From an uncultured Ectothiorhodospiraceae bacterium (GTDB lineage Bacteria; Pseudomonadota; Gammaproteobacteria; XJ16; Halofilaceae): 64,000 bases of DNA. The DNA is taken from assembly GCA_913055615.1 (NCBI GenBank), contig CAJXKK010000010.1, forward strand, positions 20,557 through 84,556. The letters run 5' to 3'. The notes beneath the pieces were generated by a model. That model saw only the letters and a list, made by a program, of their open reading frames with translations. It had not been told where the DNA came from and searched no databases. This document shows positions 57,107 to 64,000 of this stretch, piece by piece (the stretch's first letter is position 1; each line of letters opens with the position of its first letter). The translations under genes and the position numbers were made by a program.

Positions 57107-58348
57107 TCATACCAGCCCCTCGAACAACTGCACGTCCACCCATTCGCCCGCCGCGACGCCTTCGCAGTCGGCCGGCAGGACGACGAAGCAGTCGGCGCGG
57201 CTCATTGAACTGAGCCGCCCGGATCCCTGCGGGCCGACCTGCTCGACGGCGGTGGACCCGTCGTCGGCGCTCACCAGGCGCGCGCGCTGGAATTCCGTCC
57301 GGCCGGGCTTTTTCGGGAAGTCGACGGCCGCGCGCGCACGCAGCGTCGGCATGCGCCTATAACCGGCGCCGGCGAGCGCGTCCAGGGCCGGGCGGACGAA
57401 CTGGTAGAAGGTGACCATCGCGGACACGGGATTGCCCGGCAGGCCGAACATGAGCGCCCGCCCGAAGAAGCCGAAGTTCAGCGGCCGGCCCGGTTTCATC
57501 GTGATCTGCCAGAAACCGACATCGCCATGGTCGCGCAGCACCATCGCGACATGGTCCGCCGCGCCCACGGATACCCCGCCCGTGGTCACGATCGCATCGT
57601 TCTCGGCCGCCGCCGCGAGCAGCGAGGCCTCGACCGCCGTTCGGTCGTCCGGCAGATGACCGCGGTCGTCGATCTCCATACCGAGGCGCGTGAGCATGCC
57701 CCAGACGGTATAGCGGTTGCTGTCGTACAGCCCCCCGGGCTTGAGGGTCTGCCCGGGCTCGAAGAGCTCGTCGCCGGTAGCGAAGAGGGCGACCCGCGGG
57801 CGCCGGCGGACGGGGACCTCAGTCAGCCCGAGCGAGGCGATGACACCGAGTTCCGCCGGGCGGATCGCGGTGCCGGCGGTGAGCGCGACGCCGCCGGCCG
57901 GCAGATCCTCGCCGGCGGCGCGCACGTTGCTGCCGGGCTCGCCGCCCCGGATCGATATCGTGTCGCCGTCGGCCGTGGTGCGCTCCTGCATCACGACCGT
58001 GTCCGCGCGGGCCGGGATCGGCGCCCCGGTCATGATGCGCGCGCACTCGCCGGGGCCGATTTCGCGTGCGAGCGGGTGACCGGCCCAGGCGGTGCCGACC
58101 ATGCGCAGGGCCGCCGCGCCATCGGTGTCGAGATCCGTGCCGCGCAGCGCGTAGCCGTCCATCGCCGAGTTCGTGTCCGGCGGGATATCCAGCGGCGCGC
58201 GCAGGTCCTCGGCCAGCACGCGGCCCAGCGCCGCGCGCAGCGCCACGCGCTCGGTCGCCTCGATCGGCTCGATCGCGGCGGCGATGCGCCGGTGTGCGCT
58301 GTCGATATCGAGTGCCCCGGGGCGGTCGTCACAACTCGGTGCGCTCAT
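57107..58348 (-). CDS. moeA: Molybdopterin molybdenumtransferase MoeA
   Basis: A 413-residue MoeA that inserts molybdate into adenylylated molybdopterin. Domains I-II carry MDGYALRG near 65 and IMTGAPIP near 110; domain III has DSNRYTVWGML and TTGGVSVGAADHVAMVL near 255 and GLPGNPVSAMVTFYQFV near 305. It overlaps mobA by four bases. Confidence 0.96.
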   Translation of the reverse strand: MSAPSCDDRPGALDIDSAHRRIAAAIEPIEATERVALRAALGRVLAEDLRAPLDIPPDTNSAMDGYALRGTDLDTDGAAALRMVGTAWAGHPLAREIGPGECARIMTGAPIPARADTVVMQERTTADGDTISIRGGEPGSNVRAAGEDLPAGGVALTAGTAIRPAELGVIASLGLTEVPVRRRPRVALFATGDELFEPGQTLKPGGLYDSNRYTVWGMLTRLGMEIDDRGHLPDDRTAVEASLLAAAAENDAIVTTGGVSVGAADHVAMVLRDHGDVGFWQITMKPGRPLNFGFFGRALMFGLPGNPVSAMVTFYQFVRPALDALAGAGYRRMPTLRARAAVDFPKKPGRTEFQRARLVSADDGSTAVEQVGPQGSGRLSSMSRADCFVVLPADCEGVAAGEWVDVQLFEGLV

Positions 58349-58956
58349 GGATTGCGGTCCCGTGCGGCGAGCCGGTCGGCGGCGGCATCGCGCTCATCCG
58401 GCGTATTGATGTTGATGAAGGTGTCCGGGGCGTCGCTGAAGTCGGCGTCGGCGATCGCGTGCCCCTCGTACCACGCGTCGATCTTGCGCCCGCCCTGCTC
58501 GAGCCAGGCCCTCAGATCCGGCGCCAGCCCGGTACGCAGCAGCATGAACACGGGCTGGCGCCGCTCGCCGTCATGCGCCACCGCGATCTCGGCCCCGGCC
58601 CGTTCCAGCGCCGAGCGCATGCGAGCGACCAGATCCGCGGGTATGAACGGTGAATCGCAGGGCAGCGTCGCGACCAGCGGCGTCGACGCCGCCTCGAGAC
58701 CCGCCAGCACGCCGGCCAGCGGCCCCAGAAAACCCTCCAGCGGGTCGCCGACGACCGCGGCACCGAGGGCGGTGTACTCGTCCTCGTGGCGATTGGCGTT
58801 GATCAGCAGCGCCTCGACCTGGGGATCCAGCGCGGCCAGCACGTGGGCCGCCAGCGGGCGGCCGGCGAGATCGATCAGGCCTTTGTCACGCCCGCCCATG
58901 CGGGTGGCACGGCCGCCAGCCAGTAACAGTCCGGTCACACCCTCACGGGGATTCAT
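58345..58956 (-). CDS. mobA: Molybdenum cofactor guanylyltransferase MobA
   Basis: A 203-residue GT-A-fold nucleotidyltransferase with LLLAGGRATRMGGRDKGLI at residue 10, the INANRHEDEY segment and VATLPCDSPFIPADLVARM (metal-binding Asp). It attaches GMP to Mo-molybdopterin. It is coupled with moeA by an ATGA overlap. Confidence 0.95.
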   Translation of the reverse strand: MNPREGVTGLLLAGGRATRMGGRDKGLIDLAGRPLAAHVLAALDPQVEALLINANRHEDEYTALGAAVVGDPLEGFLGPLAGVLAGLEAASTPLVATLPCDSPFIPADLVARMRSALERAGAEIAVAHDGERRQPVFMLLRTGLAPDLRAWLEQGGRKIDAWYEGHAIADADFSDAPDTFININTPDERDAAADRLAARDRNP

Positions 58957-58981
58957 GCGGAATATCCCGACACGCGCCCAC

Positions 58982-59479
58982 TCAGTCCCGGATCTCGATT
59001 TCGGTCGTTTCCTTGATCTCTTCCATGACCACGTAGGTGTGGGTCTCGCGCACCCCCGGTGCGGCGGTCAATCCCTCGCCGAGGAAATGGCGATAGGCCT
59101 GCATATCCGGCACCCGTACCTTGACGAGGTAATCGAAACCACCGGCGACCATGTGGCATTCCTGCACCTCGGGCCGGTTGATGATCGCCTCCCGGAAGCG
59201 ATCGAAGACCTCTGGCGTCGTGCGGTCGAGCGTCACCTCGACATACAGTAACAGCGACGCCTCGATCCGGTGGGGATCGAGTACCGCTACGTAGTCGAGG
59301 ATGAAACCCGACTGCTCCAGCCGCCGTACCCGCTCCAGGCAGGGTGTGGCGCTGAGGTTGACGCGCCGGGCGAGTTCGACATTGGAGATACGCCCGTTAG
59401 ACTGGAGTTCACGCAGGATGCGCTTGTCGGTGCGGTCGAGCCGGTGGTCGGATGATTTGCGTGGAGCGCGTTTTGACAT
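58982..59479 (-). CDS. Lrp/AsnC-family regulator, probable PutR
   Basis: A 165-residue Lrp-type protein. The winged HTH reads LRELQSNGRISNVELARRVN and LSATPCLERVRRLEQSGFI; the C-terminal RAM domain contains CHMVAGGFDYLVKVRV. It is divergent from putA across 101 AT-rich bases. Lrp-type PutR/BkdR proteins next to putA activate proline catabolism in several proteobacteria, so that role is inferred here, also because this PutA lacks its own DNA-binding domain. Confidence 0.88.
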   Translation of the reverse strand: MSKRAPRKSSDHRLDRTDKRILRELQSNGRISNVELARRVNLSATPCLERVRRLEQSGFILDYVAVLDPHRIEASLLLYVEVTLDRTTPEVFDRFREAIINRPEVQECHMVAGGFDYLVKVRVPDMQAYRHFLGEGLTAAPGVRETHTYVVMEEIKETTEIEIRD

Positions 59480-59598
59480 TATCTCGACCGCCTCGTTTCG
59501 TTGTATGTAGTATATTGTACTGTGGATAATAACAGAACAGTCAAAAATGCGATGCGGCTTTCCTTATATTCTCGCGAAATGTGGCGAAGGTGAGCAAG
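59480..59598. promoter_or_regulatory. AT-rich divergent control region between the Lrp-type gene and putA
   Basis: The only clearly AT-rich regulatory stretch outside the lipoprotein locus. On the minus strand TATACT (59514-59509) is a plausible -10, with a poor -35; TATATT at 59565-59570 may serve putA. A run TTGTATGTAGTATATTGTAC at 59501-59520 would suit an Lrp-type site, but no exact palindrome is seen. Confidence 0.4.
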
Positions 59599-62500
59599 AT
59601 GATTTTCGAGCAGCCCCCGACAGACCCGGATCCGCTGCGCGCCGAGGTACAGCGGCATTACCGCATCGACGAGGAGGCCTGCGTCGATACCCTGCTCGGG
59701 CAGCTGGAACTGCCCCGTGAGCAGCATGACGAAATCGAGGCGCACGCCCGCCGCCTGGTCGCGGCCGTTCGGGCCGGGCGAATCGGCAAGGGCGGCATTG
59801 ATGCCTTCATGCTCGAGTACGAGCTCTCCAGCGAGGAGGGGATCGCGCTGATGTGCCTCGCCGAGGCGCTGCTGCGCGTACCCGACTCCGAGACCGTCGA
59901 CAAGCTGATCCGCGACAAACTCGGCAGCGGCGACTGGGACGAACACCTCGGCCACTCGAAGTCGCCGTTCGTCAACGCCTCCACCTGGGGCCTGATGCTG
60001 ACCGGGCGGGTCATCAAGTTCGGCACCGGCAAGGAGCGCAATCTGCGCAGCACGCTCGGCCGTCTGGTCTCGCGCAGCGGCGAGCCGTTCATCCGCCAGG
60101 CCGTACGCCAGGCGATGAACATCATGGGTCGCCAGTTCGTGCTCGGCCGCGATATCGATGAGGCGCAGAAGCGCGCCCGCGGCATGGAGAAGCTCGGCTA
60201 CCGCTACTCCTACGACATGCTCGGCGAGGGGGCGCGCACCGAGGCCGATGCCAAACGCTATTACGACTCCTACGCCAACGCGATCCGCCGCATCGGCGCG
60301 CAGGTCGGCGAGCGCGGCCTGCTCGAGGCCCCGGGGATCTCGGTCAAGCTGACCGCCCTGCACCCGCGTTTCGAATTCGCCCAGGCGGATCAGATCGAGG
60401 CGAAGCTCCTGCCGCGCACGAAGGAACTGGCGCTGATGGCGAAGGAGCACAACATCGGCTTCAACATCGACGCCGAAGAGGCCGAGCGCCTGGAGCCGAC
60501 CCTGGATGTGCTCGAGGCACTGGCCATGGACCCGGATCTTGCAGGCTGGGACGGCCTCGGCATCGCCATCCAGGCCTATCAGAAACGCACGCTGCCGCTG
60601 ATCGACTGGATGGCGGATCTGGGACGGCGGGCACGCCGCCGCTTCCCGGTGCGCCTGGTCAAGGGGGCGTACTGGGATACCGAGGTCAAGCTGGCCCAGC
60701 AGAAGGGGCTCGAGGACTATCCCGTGTTCACGCGCAAGTCGAACACGGACGTCTCCTACCTCGCCTGCGCCCGGCGCCTGCTGGCGAACCGGGATGTGTT
60801 CTACCCGCAGTTCGCTACCCATAACGCCCATACCGTCGCTGCGGTCTGTTCCTTCGCCGGCGACCGCGACGGGTTCGAATTCCAGCGCCTGCACGGCATG
60901 GGCGAGGCCCTGTACAACCAGGTGCTCGGCGAGGACGGCCTCGGTATCCCGGTGCGCATCTACGCGCCCGTCGGCAGTCACGAGGACCTCCTGCCCTATC
61001 TGGTCCGGCGACTGCTGGAGAACGGCGCCAACAGTTCCTTCGTGAACCGCCTGGTCGACGATCGCGCGCCGATCGATGAGATCGTCAGCGATCCAATCGA
61101 CTGGGTCCGGTCGCTGGAGAACAGACGCCACGGCCGCATCCCCCTGCCGCGGGATCTGCTCGGCAAGGAGCGGGTGAACTCGCGTGGTATCGATCTCTCG
61201 GACATCAATGTCCTGCGCGAGATCGACGCCGGCATGGACGCGGCGGCGAAGGACGGCTGGCACTGCGCGCCCATCATCAGCGGCAAGGTCGCGTACGGCG
61301 AGGCCCAGCCGGTTCTCGACCCATGCGACCACCGCCGCCAGGTCGGCACGCTGGTCAACGCCACCCAGGAGCAGTGCGACAGGGCGATGGCCATCGCCGG
61401 CAAGGCGCAGCCCGGCTGGGACGCGACGCCGGCGCATGACCGCGCGGCCATGCTTGAGCGCACGGCCGACATCCTCGAGCGCGATATGGCCCGTTTCATG
61501 GCCATCGCCTCGCGTGAGGCCGGCAAGAATCTGATCGACGGCGTCGCCGAGGTCCGCGAGGCGGCTGATTTCTGCCGCTACTACGCGGCCCGTGCACGCG
61601 CCGATTTCGCCGGTCCGGCCCGGCTCCCGGGGCCGACGGGCGAGTTGAACCAGATCCAGCTGCACGGCCGCGGCGTGTTCGTCTGCATCAGCCCGTGGAA
61701 CTTCCCGCTGGCCATTTTCACCGGCCAGATCGCCGCGGCCCTCGTGGCCGGCAACAGCGTCATCGCGAAGCCGGCCGAACAGACGCCGCTGATGGCCTTC
61801 GCGGCCGTCCAGGCGTTCCACGAGGCGGGCGTGCCCGGCGACGTGCTGCATCTGATCCCTGGCCGCGGCGAGGACGTCGGGCCGCCGCTGATCAATCACG
61901 AGGCGCTGGCCGGCGTCGCCTTCACCGGCGGCACCGATACGGCCAGGCTGATCAACCAGCAGCTCGCCAACCGCCCCGGCCCGATCCTGCCACTGATCGC
62001 CGAGACCGGCGGCCAGAACGCGATGCTGGTGGACTCCTCCGCCCTGCCCGAGCAGGTGGTCAGCGACATCATCGAGTCCGCATTCCAGAGCGCCGGCCAG
62101 CGCTGTTCCGCGCTTCGGGTCCTGTTCATCCAGACGGATATCGCCGACAAGGTCCTGACCATGCTCGCCGGCGCCATGGAGGAGTTGCGCATCGGCGATC
62201 CGGCCCTGATCAAGCACGACATCGGGCCGGTCATCGATGAGGACTCGCGCGCGATGCTCGAGGCCCATGCCGCGCGCATGGAACGCGAGGGACGCGTGAT
62301 CGCCAGCGCGAGGCTCGAACCCGGCACGGAGAATGGTACGTTCTTCACCCCGCGCGCCTACGAACTCGACAGCCTGTCCCAGCTGGAGCGGGAGGTGTTC
62401 GGCCCGATCCTGCATGTCGTGCGGTTCCGCGAGAGCGAGCTTGATCAGGTGATCGACAACGTCAACGCGACCGGTTACGGCCTGACGCTGGGTATACACT

Positions 62501-62787
62501 CGCGGATCGAGGAGAGTATCGAATACATCCACGAACGCCTGAAGGTCGGCAATACCTACGTCAATCGCGACCAGATCGGCGCCATGGTCGGCCAGCAGCC
62601 GTTCGGCGGCGAGGGCCTGTCCGGCACCGGGCCCAAGGCCGGGGGACCGCGCTACCTGTACCGATTCGCCACAGAGCGGGCGCTGTGCATCGATACGACC
62701 GCCCAGGGTGGCAATGCCGCGCTGATGTCGCTCGACGAACTGGACATGGAGGAAGAGACGGAGGCCCCGCAGAAAGGCCTCGGTTGA
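59599..62787 (+). CDS. putA: Bifunctional proline dehydrogenase / P5C dehydrogenase PutA
   Basis: A PutA of 1062 residues that oxidises proline to glutamate. The FAD-dependent PRODH barrel covers about 130-480 (PGISVKLTALHPR, MVRLVKGAYWDTE-type RLVKGAYWDTEVKLAQ), the NAD-dependent aldehyde dehydrogenase about 540-1040, with the catalytic Glu in LIAETGGQNAML and Cys in SAGQRCSALRV. The N-terminal ribbon-helix-helix repressor of E. coli PutA is absent, so it cannot autoregulate. I chose the ATG at 59599, with an AAGGTGA site; the track's earlier GTG at 59581 overlaps that site. Confidence 0.96.
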   Translation: MIFEQPPTDPDPLRAEVQRHYRIDEEACVDTLLGQLELPREQHDEIEAHARRLVAAVRAGRIGKGGIDAFMLEYELSSEEGIALMCLAEALLRVPDSETVDKLIRDKLGSGDWDEHLGHSKSPFVNASTWGLMLTGRVIKFGTGKERNLRSTLGRLVSRSGEPFIRQAVRQAMNIMGRQFVLGRDIDEAQKRARGMEKLGYRYSYDMLGEGARTEADAKRYYDSYANAIRRIGAQVGERGLLEAPGISVKLTALHPRFEFAQADQIEAKLLPRTKELALMAKEHNIGFNIDAEEAERLEPTLDVLEALAMDPDLAGWDGLGIAIQAYQKRTLPLIDWMADLGRRARRRFPVRLVKGAYWDTEVKLAQQKGLEDYPVFTRKSNTDVSYLACARRLLANRDVFYPQFATHNAHTVAAVCSFAGDRDGFEFQRLHGMGEALYNQVLGEDGLGIPVRIYAPVGSHEDLLPYLVRRLLENGANSSFVNRLVDDRAPIDEIVSDPIDWVRSLENRRHGRIPLPRDLLGKERVNSRGIDLSDINVLREIDAGMDAAAKDGWHCAPIISGKVAYGEAQPVLDPCDHRRQVGTLVNATQEQCDRAMAIAGKAQPGWDATPAHDRAAMLERTADILERDMARFMAIASREAGKNLIDGVAEVREAADFCRYYAARARADFAGPARLPGPTGELNQIQLHGRGVFVCISPWNFPLAIFTGQIAAALVAGNSVIAKPAEQTPLMAFAAVQAFHEAGVPGDVLHLIPGRGEDVGPPLINHEALAGVAFTGGTDTARLINQQLANRPGPILPLIAETGGQNAMLVDSSALPEQVVSDIIESAFQSAGQRCSALRVLFIQTDIADKVLTMLAGAMEELRIGDPALIKHDIGPVIDEDSRAMLEAHAARMEREGRVIASARLEPGTENGTFFTPRAYELDSLSQLEREVFGPILHVVRFRESELDQVIDNVNATGYGLTLGIHSRIEESIEYIHERLKVGNTYVNRDQIGAMVGQQPFGGEGLSGTGPKAGGPRYLYRFATERALCIDTTAQGGNAALMSLDELDMEEETEAPQKGLG

Positions 62788-62804
62788 TCCGGGCGCGCGG
62801 CATT

Positions 62805-62844
62805 GGACTCACGGCACGTACGAGCACCGACGTGCCGTGAGTCC
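62805..62844. terminator. Perfect hairpin between convergent putA and msrB
   Basis: A 15-base stem, GGACTCACGGCACGT (62805-62819) with ACGTGCCGTGAGTCC (62830-62844), encloses a ten-base loop. It lacks a clear T-run on either strand, so it may need Rho or act as an RNA-stabilising end for both transcripts. Confidence 0.6.
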
Positions 62845-62850
62845 CCGGCG

Positions 62851-63357
62851 TCAGCCGCTGCGCGGCCGGAACTCCAGGGCAAGCCCGTTGTTGCAGTAGC
62901 GAAGACCGGTCGGATCGGGGCCGTCGTCGAAGACGTGCCCCTGATGCCCGCCGCAGCGGGCGCAGTGATACTCGGTGCGCTCGTAGAACAGCTTTTTGTC
63001 GACCTTCGTGCCGATATGATCGCTGTAGACGTCGTAGAAGCTCGGCCAGCCGGTGCGGCTGTCATATTTCCACTTCGAGTCGAACAGGACGAGCCCGCAG
63101 CCGGCGCACAGATAATCGCCGTCGCGCTTCTCCGCGTTCAGCTCACTGGTCCCCGCACGCTCCGTGCCCTCCTCGCGCAGGATCCGGTACTGCTTCGACG
63201 TCAGGCGCTCCTTCCACTCGTCCGCGGACAGTTTGATCGGCTTCACCGAATCCGGCTTCGCCGGTGCGTCCACCGCGGCCGTATAACCCGGCCGGGCGAA
63301 GATCAGGCCGCCGGCCAAGGCCGCAAGGCCGGCAAGAAAACCGCGTCGCGCCATCAT
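62851..63357 (-). CDS. msrB: Tat-exported peptide-methionine (R)-S-oxide reductase MsrB
   Basis: A 168-residue protein. A twin-arginine signal (MMARRGFLAGLAALAGG) precedes an MsrB domain with RTGWPSFYD, two zinc CxxC pairs (CAGCG, CARCGGHQGHVFDDGP) and the catalytic Cys in LRYCNNGLALEF. It should repair oxidised methionine in periplasmic proteins. Compared with cytosolic MsrB (RYCINSAAL) the active-site strand is RYCNNGLAL. It converges with putA. Confidence 0.93.
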   Translation of the reverse strand: MMARRGFLAGLAALAGGLIFARPGYTAAVDAPAKPDSVKPIKLSADEWKERLTSKQYRILREEGTERAGTSELNAEKRDGDYLCAGCGLVLFDSKWKYDSRTGWPSFYDVYSDHIGTKVDKKLFYERTEYHCARCGGHQGHVFDDGPDPTGLRYCNNGLALEFRPRSG

Positions 63358-63409
63358 TACTGCCTCTCCAGCGTGTCAGGGGACACGATCTTGGAACACA
63401 CTGCGCCGC

Positions 63410-63775
63410 TCAGGTTCCCGACGCCAGCTTTTCGATGATACGTTCGACCAGCATCCGCGCATGGTTGCAGTCGGGATCGCGGGCGGCATACAGGAGCGTC
63501 ACGTCACCGTCGCGGGCCAGCTCGACCAGTCCCGCCACCGCCTCGGGAAGCCCATCAAGCTCGTTGCGGTAGGCCGCCGCGAAGTCGTCGAACCGCGCCC
63601 GATCATGCCCGAACCACTTGCGCAGATCCGTACTCGGCGTCACCGCCTTCGCCCACCAATCCAGCGCCGCATCCGCCTTGCGCACCCCCCCCCGAGGCCA
63701 CACCCGATCCACCAGCACCCGCATCCCGTCATCCGAGCTTACCGGGTCGTAGATCCTCCGGATCCGTATCGTCAT
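63410..63775 (-). CDS. DUF488-family protein
   Basis: A 121-residue protein of the DUF488 group. IYDPVSSDDGMRVLVDRVWPRGG at the start (split here as VLVDRVWPRGG), WAKAVTPSTDLRKWFGHD near 45 and VTLLYAARDPDCNHARMLVE near the end are typical. Function unknown. 52 bases upstream of msrB on the same strand. Confidence 0.9.
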   Translation of the reverse strand: MTIRIRRIYDPVSSDDGMRVLVDRVWPRGGVRKADAALDWWAKAVTPSTDLRKWFGHDRARFDDFAAAYRNELDGLPEAVAGLVELARDGDVTLLYAARDPDCNHARMLVERIIEKLASGT

Positions 63776-63897
63776 ACCGCACCTGCTTCACGTCGCCTCG
63801 TACTCAAGAGAACCACGAATCAGACGAATGCTGCCGCAGGGTACCCGAACGCTCGCTGGAGCTAAGCTGAGCGGGCTGTGGATTGGAACCATGGGTC

Positions 63898-63931
63898 AGA
63901 ACCACAGATGGACACAGATGAACACAGCTGG
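63898..63931. repeat. Third copy of the CACAGATG repeat
   Basis: ACCACAGATGGACACAGATG followed by AACACAGCTG, in the same orientation and almost identical to 26860-26890. The rest of the last 225 bases (63776-64000) shows no supported gene. Confidence 0.8.
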
Positions 63932-64000
63932 TCTCAACTTTGCAGTGCAACACTTTACCCGATCGGGATATGGGAGGTGTTGCATGGGAAGTTACAGCCG

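Noticed and set aside
59479..62532. A 1017-codon open frame antisense to putA, and similar long antisense frames (for example opposite arsS, htpG, rpsA, gyrA and aroA).
   Set aside because: High GC makes stop codons rare in the opposite frames; none of these has a ribosome site or recognisable domain, while the opposite strand encodes a complete known enzyme.

Overview
The window is chromosomal DNA of a high-GC gammaproteobacterium. The conserved blocks ffh-rpsP-rimM-trmD-rplS and gyrA-pheA-hisC-tyrA-aroA-cmk-rpsA-ihfB-lapB-pyrF point to that class. The mixture with hydroxysqualene (hopanoid) metabolism, rhombosortase, arsenosugar-type radical SAM chemistry and a B12 cluster is most like Ectothiorhodospiraceae/Chromatiales or a relative. 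I cannot fix the genus. No rRNA, tRNA, CRISPR array, integrase or intact transposase was seen.

Layout. 0-9 kb: the 3' end of a hydroxysqualene dehydroxylase gene, yciK, an FHA protein with prmB, psd, a CBS-PAS-GGDEF sensor, the ArsS radical SAM gene with its two glycosyltransferases, ycgL and rhombosortase. 9-14 kb: htpG with a clear heat-shock promoter, an alkyltransferase and a periplasmic helical-repeat protein. 14-31 kb: housekeeping genes on the minus strand (translation, SRP, pyrimidine and aromatic amino acid synthesis, S1, IHF, LapB, gyrase). Compared with the usual order, lapA and serC are missing. 31-33.7 kb: an MscS channel and a GNAT-nitrilase fusion.

33.8-57 kb is a cobalamin transport, salvage and late-assembly region. 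btuCD lies upstream of a promoter and a B12 riboswitch, which lead btuB-tonB-cobO-bluB, with fpr just downstream. On the opposite strand are pldA-btuF-cobD-cbiB. After unrelated genes come cobQ, cobC-cobT and cobU. Together they import corrinoid (BtuB/TonB/BtuFCD), adenosylate it (CobO, probably with Fpr as electron source), amidate it (CobQ), attach aminopropanol (CobD, CbiB), activate it (CobU), make DMB (BluB) and the alpha-ribazole arm (CobT, CobC). The last joining enzyme, CobS, is not in the window. This region has been reshaped by short repeats. Between cobT and cobU sit an AT-rich, apparently foreign lipoprotein gene bracketed by same-orientation copies of a short dispersed repeat, and a 161-bp MITE-like element inserted in the loop of a palindrome.

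57-64 kb: moeA-mobA (molybdenum cofactor), an Lrp regulator divergent from putA (proline catabolism), a Tat-exported MsrB and a DUF488 protein. The most unusual material is the repeat ecology around the foreign lipoprotein gene, the composition of the B12 cluster, and an OMPLA-type phospholipase with Asp where the catalytic Asn is expected.
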